From positions 1-11,351 of the forward strand of contig JACCYP010000227.1 in assembly GCA_013696425.1 (NCBI GenBank): DNA of 11,351 nt, given 5' to 3'. The stretch comes from Thermoleophilaceae bacterium. Lineage in GTDB: Bacteria > Actinomycetota > Thermoleophilia > Solirubrobacterales > Thermoleophilaceae. Both the position numbers and the translations under genes were made by a program. The notes beneath the pieces are model-generated. The model searched no databases. It was not told where the DNA came from and saw nothing but the letters and a program-made list of their open reading frames with translations. Below, piece after piece: positions 1-4,789 of the stretch. Each line of letters begins with the position of its first letter. Position 1 is the stretch's first letter.

Positions 1-375
1 GAGCGCAAGATCCGCAAGCAGGAGTTCGGATTCGACGACTTCCTCGACCAGCTCAAGCAGGTGCGCCGCATGGGCCCCCTGCAGAACATCCTCAAGATGA
101 TGCCCGGGCTCTCCGGCCAGCAGCTCGGGAACATGAATGTCGACGAGCGTGAGATCGACCGGATCCAGGCGATCATCACCTCGATGACGCCCGAGGAGCG
201 GGCGAACCCGAAGATGCTGAACGGGTCGCGGCGCCGGCGGATTGCACGCGGGTCCGGGACCTCGGTCCAGGCCGTGAACCAGCTCGTGAAGCAGTTCGAC
301 CAGATGAACAAGCTGATGCGTCAGATGGCCAAGGGCAAGATGCCCGATCTCTCGCAGTTGGGGGTCGGGCGCTAA
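1..375 (+). CDS. ffh: Signal recognition particle protein Ffh, C-terminal (M domain) part
   Basis: The gene enters from the left edge in frame 1, so only the last 124 residues are present. Ffh binds signal peptides emerging from the ribosome and, with 4.5S RNA and FtsY, delivers the nascent chain to the membrane. What is visible is the methionine-rich M domain: a stretch rich in Met (MGPLQNILKMMPG) forming part of the signal-peptide groove, then the SRP-RNA-binding helix-turn-helix with the family signature SRRRRIARGSGTSVQAVNQL, and a Met-rich last helix (QMNKLMRQMAKGKM). The NG GTPase domain lies outside the window. The tail after that helix is short (PDLSQLGVGR). The TAA stop at 373-375 is followed by 93 bases with two stem-loops before rpsP. 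Identity is very secure. Confidence 0.97.
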   Translation, partial: ERKIRKQEFGFDDFLDQLKQVRRMGPLQNILKMMPGLSGQQLGNMNVDEREIDRIQAIITSMTPEERANPKMLNGSRRRRIARGSGTSVQAVNQLVKQFDQMNKLMRQMAKGKMPDLSQLGVGR

Positions 376-404
376 CCGAAGGGCGGCGAAGCCGGCCGTT
401 CAAC

Positions 405-421
405 GGTGACCGGATGTCACC
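405..421. repeat. Small inverted repeat upstream of rpsP
   Basis: GGTGAC (405-410) and GTCACC (416-421) form a perfect 6-bp inverted repeat around a 5-base loop. It lies 29 bases after the ffh stop and just before a second, stronger hairpin. It could be a protein-binding site or part of an ffh 3' end; the sequence does not decide between them. Confidence 0.4.
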
Positions 422-433
422 CGACCATCAGAA

Positions 434-453
434 GGCGGGCATGGATGCCCGCC
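434..453. repeat. Perfect 9-bp palindrome between ffh and rpsP
   Basis: GGCGGGCAT (434-442) and ATGCCCGCC (445-453) are exact reverse complements separated by GG. As RNA this would fold as an 8-bp GC-rich stem with a TGGA tetraloop. No T-run follows, so it is not a classical intrinsic terminator, although U-less hairpins are often proposed as terminators in GC-rich actinobacteria. It ends two bases before the -10-like TACACT of rpsP, so it may instead be an operator or separate ffh and rpsP transcription. Confidence 0.55.
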
Positions 454-455
454 TC

Positions 456-461
456 TACACT
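456..461 (+). promoter_or_regulatory. -10-like hexamer giving a probable leaderless rpsP transcript
   Basis: TACACT fits the actinobacterial -10 consensus TANNNT. It ends exactly 7 bases before the rpsP ATG, which would place the transcription start at or next to the start codon. There is no Shine-Dalgarno sequence upstream of that ATG (the bases between are CCTCGAA), which fits a leaderless mRNA. No recognisable -35 is seen; the palindrome at 434-453 occupies that region. Confidence 0.45.
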
Positions 462-468
462 CCTCGAA

Positions 469-717
469 ATGTCCGTACGAGTCAGACTCACACGAGTGGG
501 CAGCAAGAAGAACCCCATCTGGCGGGTGGTCGTCGCCGATCAGCGCTCGCCTCGCGATGGCCGCGTGATCGAGACGATCGGGCGCTACAACGCCCAGACC
601 GAGCCCTCGGTGATCGAGATCGACCAGGAGCGCTACGACCACTGGGTCGGGCGCGGCGCGCAGCCGACCCACACCGTCAAGAAGCTCGTCCGCGCCAACC
701 AGCGCGCCTCCGCCTAG
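469..717 (+). CDS. rpsP: 30S ribosomal protein S16
   Basis: This is an 82-residue S16, a small-subunit protein that stabilises the 5' domain of 16S rRNA during assembly. The N-terminus SVRVRLTRVGSKKNPIWRVVVAD and the block RDGRVIETIGRYN are typical of the family, followed by an acidic-to-basic C-terminal half (IEIDQERYDHWVGRGAQPT). The ATG at 469 is chosen because the S16 fold begins at its second residue; a longer in-frame start at 406 would add 21 unconserved residues. There is no Shine-Dalgarno, and a TACACT box 7 bases upstream points to leaderless translation. It heads the run rpsP-khpA-rimM-trmD, the usual arrangement in which S16 is made with 16S processing and tRNA modification factors. 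Confidence 0.97.
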   Translation: MSVRVRLTRVGSKKNPIWRVVVADQRSPRDGRVIETIGRYNAQTEPSVIEIDQERYDHWVGRGAQPTHTVKKLVRANQRASA

Positions 718-730
718 GAGCTGTTCGCCC

Positions 731-964
731 GTGGAGGAGCTGCTTCGCTACCTCGCCCGGGCACTCGTCGACAAGCGCGACGAGGTAAAGGTCGACTCCT
801 TTACCGAGGACGACGGCACGGTCGTGCTCGAGCTCCGCGTGGCCGAGGACGAGGTCGGCCGCGTGATCGGCAGGGGCGGGCGGACGATCAACGCGCTGCG
901 CGCGGTCATCAGGGCCGCCGCCGTCAAGCACGAGAAGCGCGTGCTCGTCGACGTCATCGATTGA
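731..964 (+). CDS. khpA: KH-domain RNA-binding protein KhpA
   Basis: A 77-residue single KH domain protein. Residues around VGRVIGRGGRTINALRAVI contain the GxxG loop (GRGG) that grips single-stranded RNA, and the preceding strand FTEDDGTVVLELRVAEDEVG is typical of the KhpA (YlqC) family. In other Gram-positives KhpA pairs with KhpB/Jag and affects small-RNA and cell-wall related expression; KhpB is not in this window. The start is GTG at 731, 13 bases after the rpsP stop, with AGGAG (716-720) overlapping that stop and 10 bases from the GTG. The end is TGA at 962-964, overlapping the TTG start of rimM by four bases, so the two are very likely translationally coupled. Confidence 0.93.
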   Translation: MEELLRYLARALVDKRDEVKVDSFTEDDGTVVLELRVAEDEVGRVIGRGGRTINALRAVIRAAAVKHEKRVLVDVID

Positions 965-1431
965 ACCTGCGCCGGATCGCCCTCGGCCGCGTGGGCCGGC
1001 CACACGGCCTCGACGGCTCCTTCCACGTGGAGGGCGCCGCGCACGAGCTGCCCGAGGGGCTGGCCGTGGAGGTGGCGGGGCGCCAGACCTCGATCGAGCG
1101 CCGGGCGGGCACGCTCGAGCGCCCGATCGTCAGGCTCGCGGGCTTCACCGACCGCGAGGCCGCCGGCGGTCTGCGCGGCGAGGAGCTGATGGCGCAGGAG
1201 GCCGATGCCCCGCTCGGGGAGGGCGAGTGGCTGATCGAGGACCTGGTGGGCTGCCGCGTGCAGGGCGTCGGCGAGGTGAAGCGGGTGGTGAACGGCGCCT
1301 CCTGCGACGTGCTCGAGGTGGGGGAGGGCCCGGTTCTGATCCCGCTGGTATCGGACGCGATCGTCTCGATCGACCCGCAGGCGGGCGAGATCGAGGTCAA
1401 CCGCCGCTTCCTGGGGCTGGAGGAGGCGTGA
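961..1431 (+). CDS. rimM: 16S rRNA processing / ribosome maturation factor RimM
   Basis: A 156-residue RimM, which binds S19 and helps mature the 3' (head) domain of the 30S subunit. The N-terminal RimM barrel begins with LRRIALGRVGRPHGLDGSFHV, the family's standard opening. The second, PRC-barrel half begins near GEWLIEDLVGCRVQG and ends with VLIPLVSDAIVSIDPQAGEIEVN. It is shorter than the E. coli protein (182 residues) mainly in loops. The start is TTG at 961, chosen because the conserved opening follows directly and because TTGA overlaps the khpA stop. Its own TGA overlaps the GTG of trmD. The gene order rimM-trmD is highly conserved. Confidence 0.95.
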   Translation: MNLRRIALGRVGRPHGLDGSFHVEGAAHELPEGLAVEVAGRQTSIERRAGTLERPIVRLAGFTDREAAGGLRGEELMAQEADAPLGEGEWLIEDLVGCRVQGVGEVKRVVNGASCDVLEVGEGPVLIPLVSDAIVSIDPQAGEIEVNRRFLGLEEA

Positions 1432-2087
1432 ACATCGACGTGTTCACGCTGTTTCCGGACTGGTTCCGGTGGTTCGGCGAGCAGCGGCACGTACGCAACG
1501 CCATCGAGCGCGGGCTCGAACTCGACCATGTGGACATGCGCGCGACGAGTCCGCTCGACGGCGGGCGCGTGGACGACACGCCCTACGGCGGCGGCGCCGG
1601 GATGGTGATCCGCGTCGACGTGGTCGAGGCCGCGCTCGAGGCCCGCTACGGAGCGCAGCGCGACCACCGGATCGTGGCCCTCGCCGCGGGTGGGCGGCGC
1701 TTCGACGAGCGCCTCGCGCTCGAGCTCGCGGCGGAGCCGCGGCTGAGCCTGCTGTGCGGGCGCTACGAGGGCTTCGACGAGCGCGTCCACACAGAGCTTG
1801 CCACCGATGTCGTATCGATCGGGCCCTACGTGCTCTCGGGCGGCGAGCTCGCCGCGATGGTGGTCTGCGACGCCGTGATCCGCAAGCTGCCGGGCGCGCT
1901 CGGCCATGCGGACAGCGCGGTGGAGGAGTCCTTCAGCGAGGCACTCGAGGGGGCGCCGGAGTACCCGCACTACACCCGCCCGGTGGACTGGCGGGGGCAT
2001 GGGGTTCCCGACGTGCTGGTCTCCGGCGACCACGCCCGCATCCGGGAGTGGCGGCTCGAGCAGGCGCGCTCTCGCGCCAAGGGCTGA
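1428..2087 (+). CDS. trmD: tRNA (guanine-N1-)-methyltransferase TrmD
   Basis: A 219-residue TrmD, which uses S-adenosylmethionine to methylate N1 of G37 next to the anticodon and so prevents frameshifting. The opening MNIDVFTLFPDWF, the block DDTPYGGGAGMVI (residues 49-61), GRYEGFDERV (111-120) and IGPYVLSGGELAAM (131-144) are the SPOUT trefoil-knot signatures. HYTRPVDWRG and LVSGDHARIREWRLEQ follow. The protein stops soon after, lacking roughly the last 30 residues of the E. coli enzyme (255 residues). The residue aligning with the E. coli catalytic Asp169 (in EDSF) appears to be Glu167 (in EESF). The start is GTG at 1428, overlapping the rimM stop as GTGA, with GGAGG just upstream inside rimM. 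Confidence 0.96.
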   Translation: MNIDVFTLFPDWFRWFGEQRHVRNAIERGLELDHVDMRATSPLDGGRVDDTPYGGGAGMVIRVDVVEAALEARYGAQRDHRIVALAAGGRRFDERLALELAAEPRLSLLCGRYEGFDERVHTELATDVVSIGPYVLSGGELAAMVVCDAVIRKLPGALGHADSAVEESFSEALEGAPEYPHYTRPVDWRGHGVPDVLVSGDHARIREWRLEQARSRAKG

Positions 2088-2155
2088 TCTCCCGGCAGTC
2101 GCTACCATTGCTGCCCCGCGCGTCGCGCCCTCCGGCCGTCGCGCATTTTCTCGTC

Positions 2156-2845
2156 ATGAGCGGTGTAATCGACAGCCTCGAGCGCGCGCAACTGCGCAAG
2201 GTCCCGGCCTTCCAGGCCGGCGACCGCGTGAAGGTCCACTTCCAGGTGGTCGAGGGCACCCGCCGCCGTACGCAGGTGTTCGAGGGCGTCGTCATCAAGC
2301 GCCAGGGCACCGGTGTCCGGGAGACCTTCACGGTCCGCAAGCAGTCCTTCGGCGTGGGCGTTGAGCGCACGTTCCCCGTCCACTCGCCGAAGATCGAGCG
2401 GATCGAGGTCGCGAGCCGCGGCGACGTGCGCCGCGCCAAGCTCTACTACCTGCGCGGCCGCGTAGGCCGGGCCTCGCGCGTGCGCGAGCGCCAGTACACC
2501 GGCCCCGAGGCGGACATTCTCGCCGCCGAGGTGGGCGCGTTCGACGATCAGGGCGCGCAGGAGGAGGCGGACATCGAGATCACCCCCGAGGCAGCCGCGG
2601 AGGCCGAGGCCGCCGAGGCGGCGGCCGTCGAGGATCCGCCCGAGGGCGAGGCGCCGACGGAGGTCGATCCCGCAGCCGAGACCGACGCCGCGGCCGACCA
2701 GGCCGCCGATGTGGGTTCCGCGGCCGAGGGCGAAGCTCCCGCGGCGGATTCCGAGGAGCCGGCCGCAGCGGCCGCACCCGCCGAGGAGGTGCCCGCCGAG
2801 GAAGCAGCCGGCGAGGACGCCTCCGACGACGACTCGAAGTCCTGA
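2156..2845 (+). CDS. rplS: 50S ribosomal protein L19 with long acidic Ala/Glu/Asp tail
   Basis: Residues 1 to about 116 are a complete L19, a large-subunit protein at the interface with the 30S subunit: MSGVIDSLERAQLRKVPAF, GDRVKVHFQVVEGTRRRTQ, FEGVVIKRQGTGVRETFTV and VERTFPVHSPKIERIEV are all canonical. Bacterial L19 normally ends near residue 115, after KLYYLRGRVGRASRVRE. Here the frame continues about 113 residues without any recognisable domain. In residues 131-229 I count 33 Asp/Glu, 34 Ala and a single Lys, with Pro and Gly scattered, so the tail is low-complexity and strongly acidic. The ATG at 2156 matches the conserved N-terminus; a longer open frame upstream overlaps trmD and is a shadow. 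The 68-base gap after trmD contains TACCAT (2103-2108), a possible but unproven -10. Confidence 0.95.
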   Translation: MSGVIDSLERAQLRKVPAFQAGDRVKVHFQVVEGTRRRTQVFEGVVIKRQGTGVRETFTVRKQSFGVGVERTFPVHSPKIERIEVASRGDVRRAKLYYLRGRVGRASRVRERQYTGPEADILAAEVGAFDDQGAQEEADIEITPEAAAEAEAAEAAAVEDPPEGEAPTEVDPAAETDAAADQAADVGSAAEGEAPAADSEEPAAAAAPAEEVPAEEAAGEDASDDDSKS

Positions 2846-2856
2846 GCCGGACCTCG

Positions 2857-3471
2857 ATGGCGAGCGCCGCCAAGCCCAAGAAGCAGAACTCGCTCGTCGA
2901 GCTCGTGGGGATCGTGGTCGTCGCGCTCATCCTGGCGCTCGGCATCCAGGCGTTCTTGGTGAAGCCCTTCCGGATCCCCAGCGGATCGATGGAGCCGACG
3001 CTTCAGATCAACCAGCGCGTACTCGTCGACCGCGTCTCCTACCGGTTCACCAATCCGAGCCGCAACGACGTGGTGGTCTTCCATCCGCCGAAGGGCGCGG
3101 AGCGGGACTCCGAAAACTGCGGGGTCGAGCAGCCGCCGGGCCAGGCCTGCCCGTCGCCGACCCCGGGCGAGGCGGACACGAACTTCATCAAGCGCGTCGT
3201 CGGCCTTCCCGGCGACCGCCTGAAGGTGATCCAGGGCGACGTGTACATCAACGGGAAGAAGCAGAACGAGCCCTTCATCCGCCCGAGCGCCGACTGCGAG
3301 TTCTGCGACCTGCCGCGGGAGATCACGGTTCCGCCCGGCAAGTACTTCATGATGGGCGACAATCGTGGGTTCAGCCAAGACAGCCGCGTATGGGGACCCG
3401 TCCCCAAGGGTGCCCTCATCGGTCACGCCTTCCTCACCTACTGGCCCCCAAAGCGAATCGGCACCCTCTAG
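2857..3471 (+). CDS. lepB: Type I signal peptidase LepB
   Basis: A 204-residue membrane protease that removes signal peptides from exported proteins at the outer face of the cytoplasmic membrane. A short basic N-terminus (AKPKKQ) precedes one transmembrane helix, about residues 13-34. The catalytic serine is Ser44 in PSGSMEPTL and the general base is Lys112 in FIKRVVGLPGD. GDNRGFSQDSR (167-177) is the family's late conserved block. Between the first strand and the lysine is an insert rich in Pro and Gly with Cys88 and Cys98; Cys147 and Cys150 lie in SADCEFC. Four cysteines outside the membrane could form disulfides. It starts 11 bases after rplS, with no clear Shine-Dalgarno. rplS-lepB-rnhB is a standard actinobacterial order. 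Confidence 0.95.
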   Translation: MASAAKPKKQNSLVELVGIVVVALILALGIQAFLVKPFRIPSGSMEPTLQINQRVLVDRVSYRFTNPSRNDVVVFHPPKGAERDSENCGVEQPPGQACPSPTPGEADTNFIKRVVGLPGDRLKVIQGDVYINGKKQNEPFIRPSADCEFCDLPREITVPPGKYFMMGDNRGFSQDSRVWGPVPKGALIGHAFLTYWPPKRIGTL

Positions 3472-3538
3472 CGAGGAGAACCGGGCGGGGCGGGCCAGGA
3501 GGCGCAGGCGGGCCAAGGCAGCCCAGAGCGGGCGCCGC

Positions 3539-4156
3539 TTGTTCGCCTTCGACCGTGAGTTCGGCCACCGCTTCGTGGCTGGGGCGGACGAGGCCGGCCG
3601 CGGGTGCCTCGCGGGACCGCTCGTGGCCGCGGCCGTGCTCTTCGATCTCGACCGCCTCACTCTCGCGGATCGGCGCGCGCTCTCGCGTCTGAACGACTCC
3701 AAGCAGCACACCGAGGAGGGCCGCGAGGAGCTGTATCCGCTCGTGCTCCGCGCCGCGGCGAAGTCCGTGATCGTCTCGCGCTGCGTGCGCGGGATCGATG
3801 ATCGCGGGCTGCACGTCACGAACCTCGACGCCCTCCGCTCGGCCCTCGTACGGGTGGCGCGCCCCGACGGCATCCACCTCGTGGACGGCTTCCGCGTGCC
3901 GGACTTCGGCCACGAGCAGCAGGCCGTGATCGGCGGCGATTCGCGCAGCGCGGCGATCGCGGGCGCGTCGGTGCTCGCCAAGGTCACGCGGGACCGCTTC
4001 ATGCGCCGCGCCGAGGAGCGCCACCCTGGCTGGGACTTCGGAACGAACGTCGGCTACTCGACGCCCGAGCATCGTGCGGCGATCGCAGCGCAGGGCGTGT
4101 CGCCGCTGCACCGCATGTCGTTTCAGTCGATTGCGTATACGCAACTCGCGCTTTAG
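3539..4156 (+). CDS. rnhB: Ribonuclease HII (start uncertain)
   Basis: RNase HII nicks DNA 5' of single ribonucleotides and degrades RNA in hybrids. From the TTG at 3539 the protein has 205 residues. The metal-binding acidic residues are visible as Asp17-Glu18 (GADEAGRG), Asp116 (LVDGFRVP) and Asp134 (IGGDSRS); their spacing is within one residue of that in E. coli. The late motif IAGASVLAKVTRDRFM and the C-terminal SPLHRMSFQSI also fit. The start is unsettled: the only other in-frame start upstream is GTG 3365, inside lepB, which would add 58 residues. The frame between lepB and 3539 reads as a very basic stretch (RARRRRRAKAAQSGRR). A strong GAGGAG (3473-3478) next to the lepB stop has no start codon at a usable distance. 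The TAG stop lies inside a long inverted repeat. Confidence 0.9.
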   Translation: MFAFDREFGHRFVAGADEAGRGCLAGPLVAAAVLFDLDRLTLADRRALSRLNDSKQHTEEGREELYPLVLRAAAKSVIVSRCVRGIDDRGLHVTNLDALRSALVRVARPDGIHLVDGFRVPDFGHEQQAVIGGDSRSAAIAGASVLAKVTRDRFMRRAEERHPGWDFGTNVGYSTPEHRAAIAAQGVSPLHRMSFQSIAYTQLAL

Positions 4157-4263
4157 CCGGCGGCTCCTGGACGCGCCTGGCTGCGCCCGCGTCGCTCGCC
4201 GATGCACCACATCGGCTTCGCTCCGCGCCAGCCACGCCCAGGATCTCGCCGGTAAAGCGCGAG
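4145..4263. repeat. Long fold-back inverted repeat A at the rnhB/yraN convergent junction
   Basis: The arms CTCGCGCTTTA-g-CCGGCG (4145-4162) and CGCCGG-TAAAGCGCGAG (4247-4263) pair over 17 bp, with one bulged G that is the last base of the rnhB stop codon. Further in, TCCTGG (4165-4170) pairs with CCAGGA (4238-4243), TGGCTG (4178-4183) with CAGCCA (4229-4234), and the apex CCGATG (4199-4204) with CATCGG (4210-4215) around a 5-base loop. The whole would form a hairpin of about 119 bases. It covers nearly the entire gap between the convergent genes and ends 11 bases before the yraN stop. A bidirectional terminator or a fold-back (MITE/REP-like) element are the likely readings. It shares apex sequences with repeat B. 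Confidence 0.75.
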
Positions 4264-4274
4264 GGTCGTCTCTT

Positions 4275-4664
4275 TCAGAACGCATCTTCGATGTGCTCCA
4301 GGGCGAGCAGGTCGCCGCGCGAGGAGAGGTTGATGCCGATCGCGTCGAAGCGCAGGTCGGGTGTGTAGCCGCCGACCTCGCCGGACTTCGCCATCAGCCA
4401 CTGGCCGGCCATCATCCGCAGCCGGCGGCGTTTGGCGAGGCCGATGGCGTCGAGCGGGTTCGCCGGGCCGTTCAGCCCTGAGCCCACGCGCGTCTTGACC
4501 TCACAGAACACGAGGCAGCCCTCCCCGCGCGCGACGATGTCGAGCTCGCCGAAGCGTGTGCGGAAGTTCGCTTCGATGAGCTCGTAGCCGAGCTGCTCGA
4601 AGTGCCTGCGGGCGAGCTGCTCGCCCAGCGCGCCGAGCTCTCTGCGGGTGTCCGTCGTGGTCAT
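4275..4664 (-). CDS. yraN: UPF0102 / YraN family protein, endonuclease-like fold
   Basis: A 129-residue member of the YraN (UPF0102) family, related to the restriction-endonuclease/Holliday-junction resolvase fold. The visible pattern is LGALGEQLARRHFEQLGYELIEANFR, then GELDIVARGEGCLVFCEVKTR, where the acidic residue of GELD and the E-x-K of CEVKTR correspond to the PD-(D/E)XK nuclease core. Its cellular job is not firmly known; its steady position beside comM and dprA suggests DNA processing. In mycobacteria the equivalent gene runs in the same direction as comM; here it is divergent from comM and convergent with rnhB. The ATG (4662-4664) fits the family's usual start, and an upstream motif mirrors the one before comM. 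Confidence 0.92.
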   Translation of the reverse strand: MTTTDTRRELGALGEQLARRHFEQLGYELIEANFRTRFGELDIVARGEGCLVFCEVKTRVGSGLNGPANPLDAIGLAKRRRLRMMAGQWLMAKSGEVGGYTPDLRFDAIGINLSSRGDLLALEHIEDAF

Positions 4665-4670
4665 GGGCCA

Positions 4671-4700
4671 AGTGTGGATCGGCTTTCGTGACCCGTGGGT
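4671..4700 (-). promoter_or_regulatory. Probable yraN promoter (mirror copy of the comM promoter)
   Basis: Read on the minus strand, the 15-base motif ACCCACGGGTCACGA (complement of 4686-4700) is followed by a 9-base spacer and CACACT (complement of 4671-4676), a near match to TANNNT, and then 6 bases to the yraN ATG. The same motif, spacer length and hexamer position occur before comM on the other strand. No Shine-Dalgarno is seen, so a leaderless or very short leader transcript is likely. Confidence 0.45.
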
Positions 4701-4767
4701 GACGACTGCAAGAACTGGGTGACAAAGATGTGGCGCAAATGTCGCGCTCGCAACCCACGTGTCACGA
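4686..4767. promoter_or_regulatory. Inverted 15-base operator-like motif pair between yraN and comM
   Basis: TCGTGACCCGTGGGT (4686-4700) and ACCCACGTGTCACGA (4753-4767) are inverted copies matching at 14 of 15 positions, 52 bases apart. Each sits 21-22 bases from its gene's start codon (yraN at 4664, comM at 4790) and 9 bases from a -10-like hexamer, in the place of a -35 element. In addition TGGGTGAC occurs as an exact direct repeat at 4696-4703 and 4716-4723, exactly 20 bp apart, which puts both copies on the same face of the helix. This points to a shared regulator or activator-dependent promoter for both genes. Confidence 0.55.
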
Positions 4768-4782
4768 GCGCCGGCCTAGCGT
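4753..4782 (+). promoter_or_regulatory. Probable comM promoter giving a leaderless transcript
   Basis: ACCCACGTGTCACGA (4753-4767) is followed by a 9-base spacer and TAGCGT (4777-4782), a match to TANNNT, then 7 bases to GTG 4790. The 7-base distance is identical to that between TACACT and ATG in rpsP and predicts a transcript starting at or next to the start codon. The arrangement, motif - 9 bases - TANNNT, recalls the activator-dependent DNA-damage promoters bound by PafBC in mycobacteria, but only part of that consensus (TGTCA) is present. Confidence 0.45.
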
Positions 4783-4789
4783 GCCCGGT

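Noticed and set aside
434..453. Palindrome before rpsP as a standard intrinsic terminator
   Set aside because: There is no T-run after the stem, and a -10-like box follows within two bases, so it is kept only as an inverted repeat of unknown role.
1469..2155. Upstream extension of the rplS frame by 229 codons
   Set aside because: The extension is an Arg/Ala-rich shadow of trmD in another frame. L19 begins exactly at ATG 2156.
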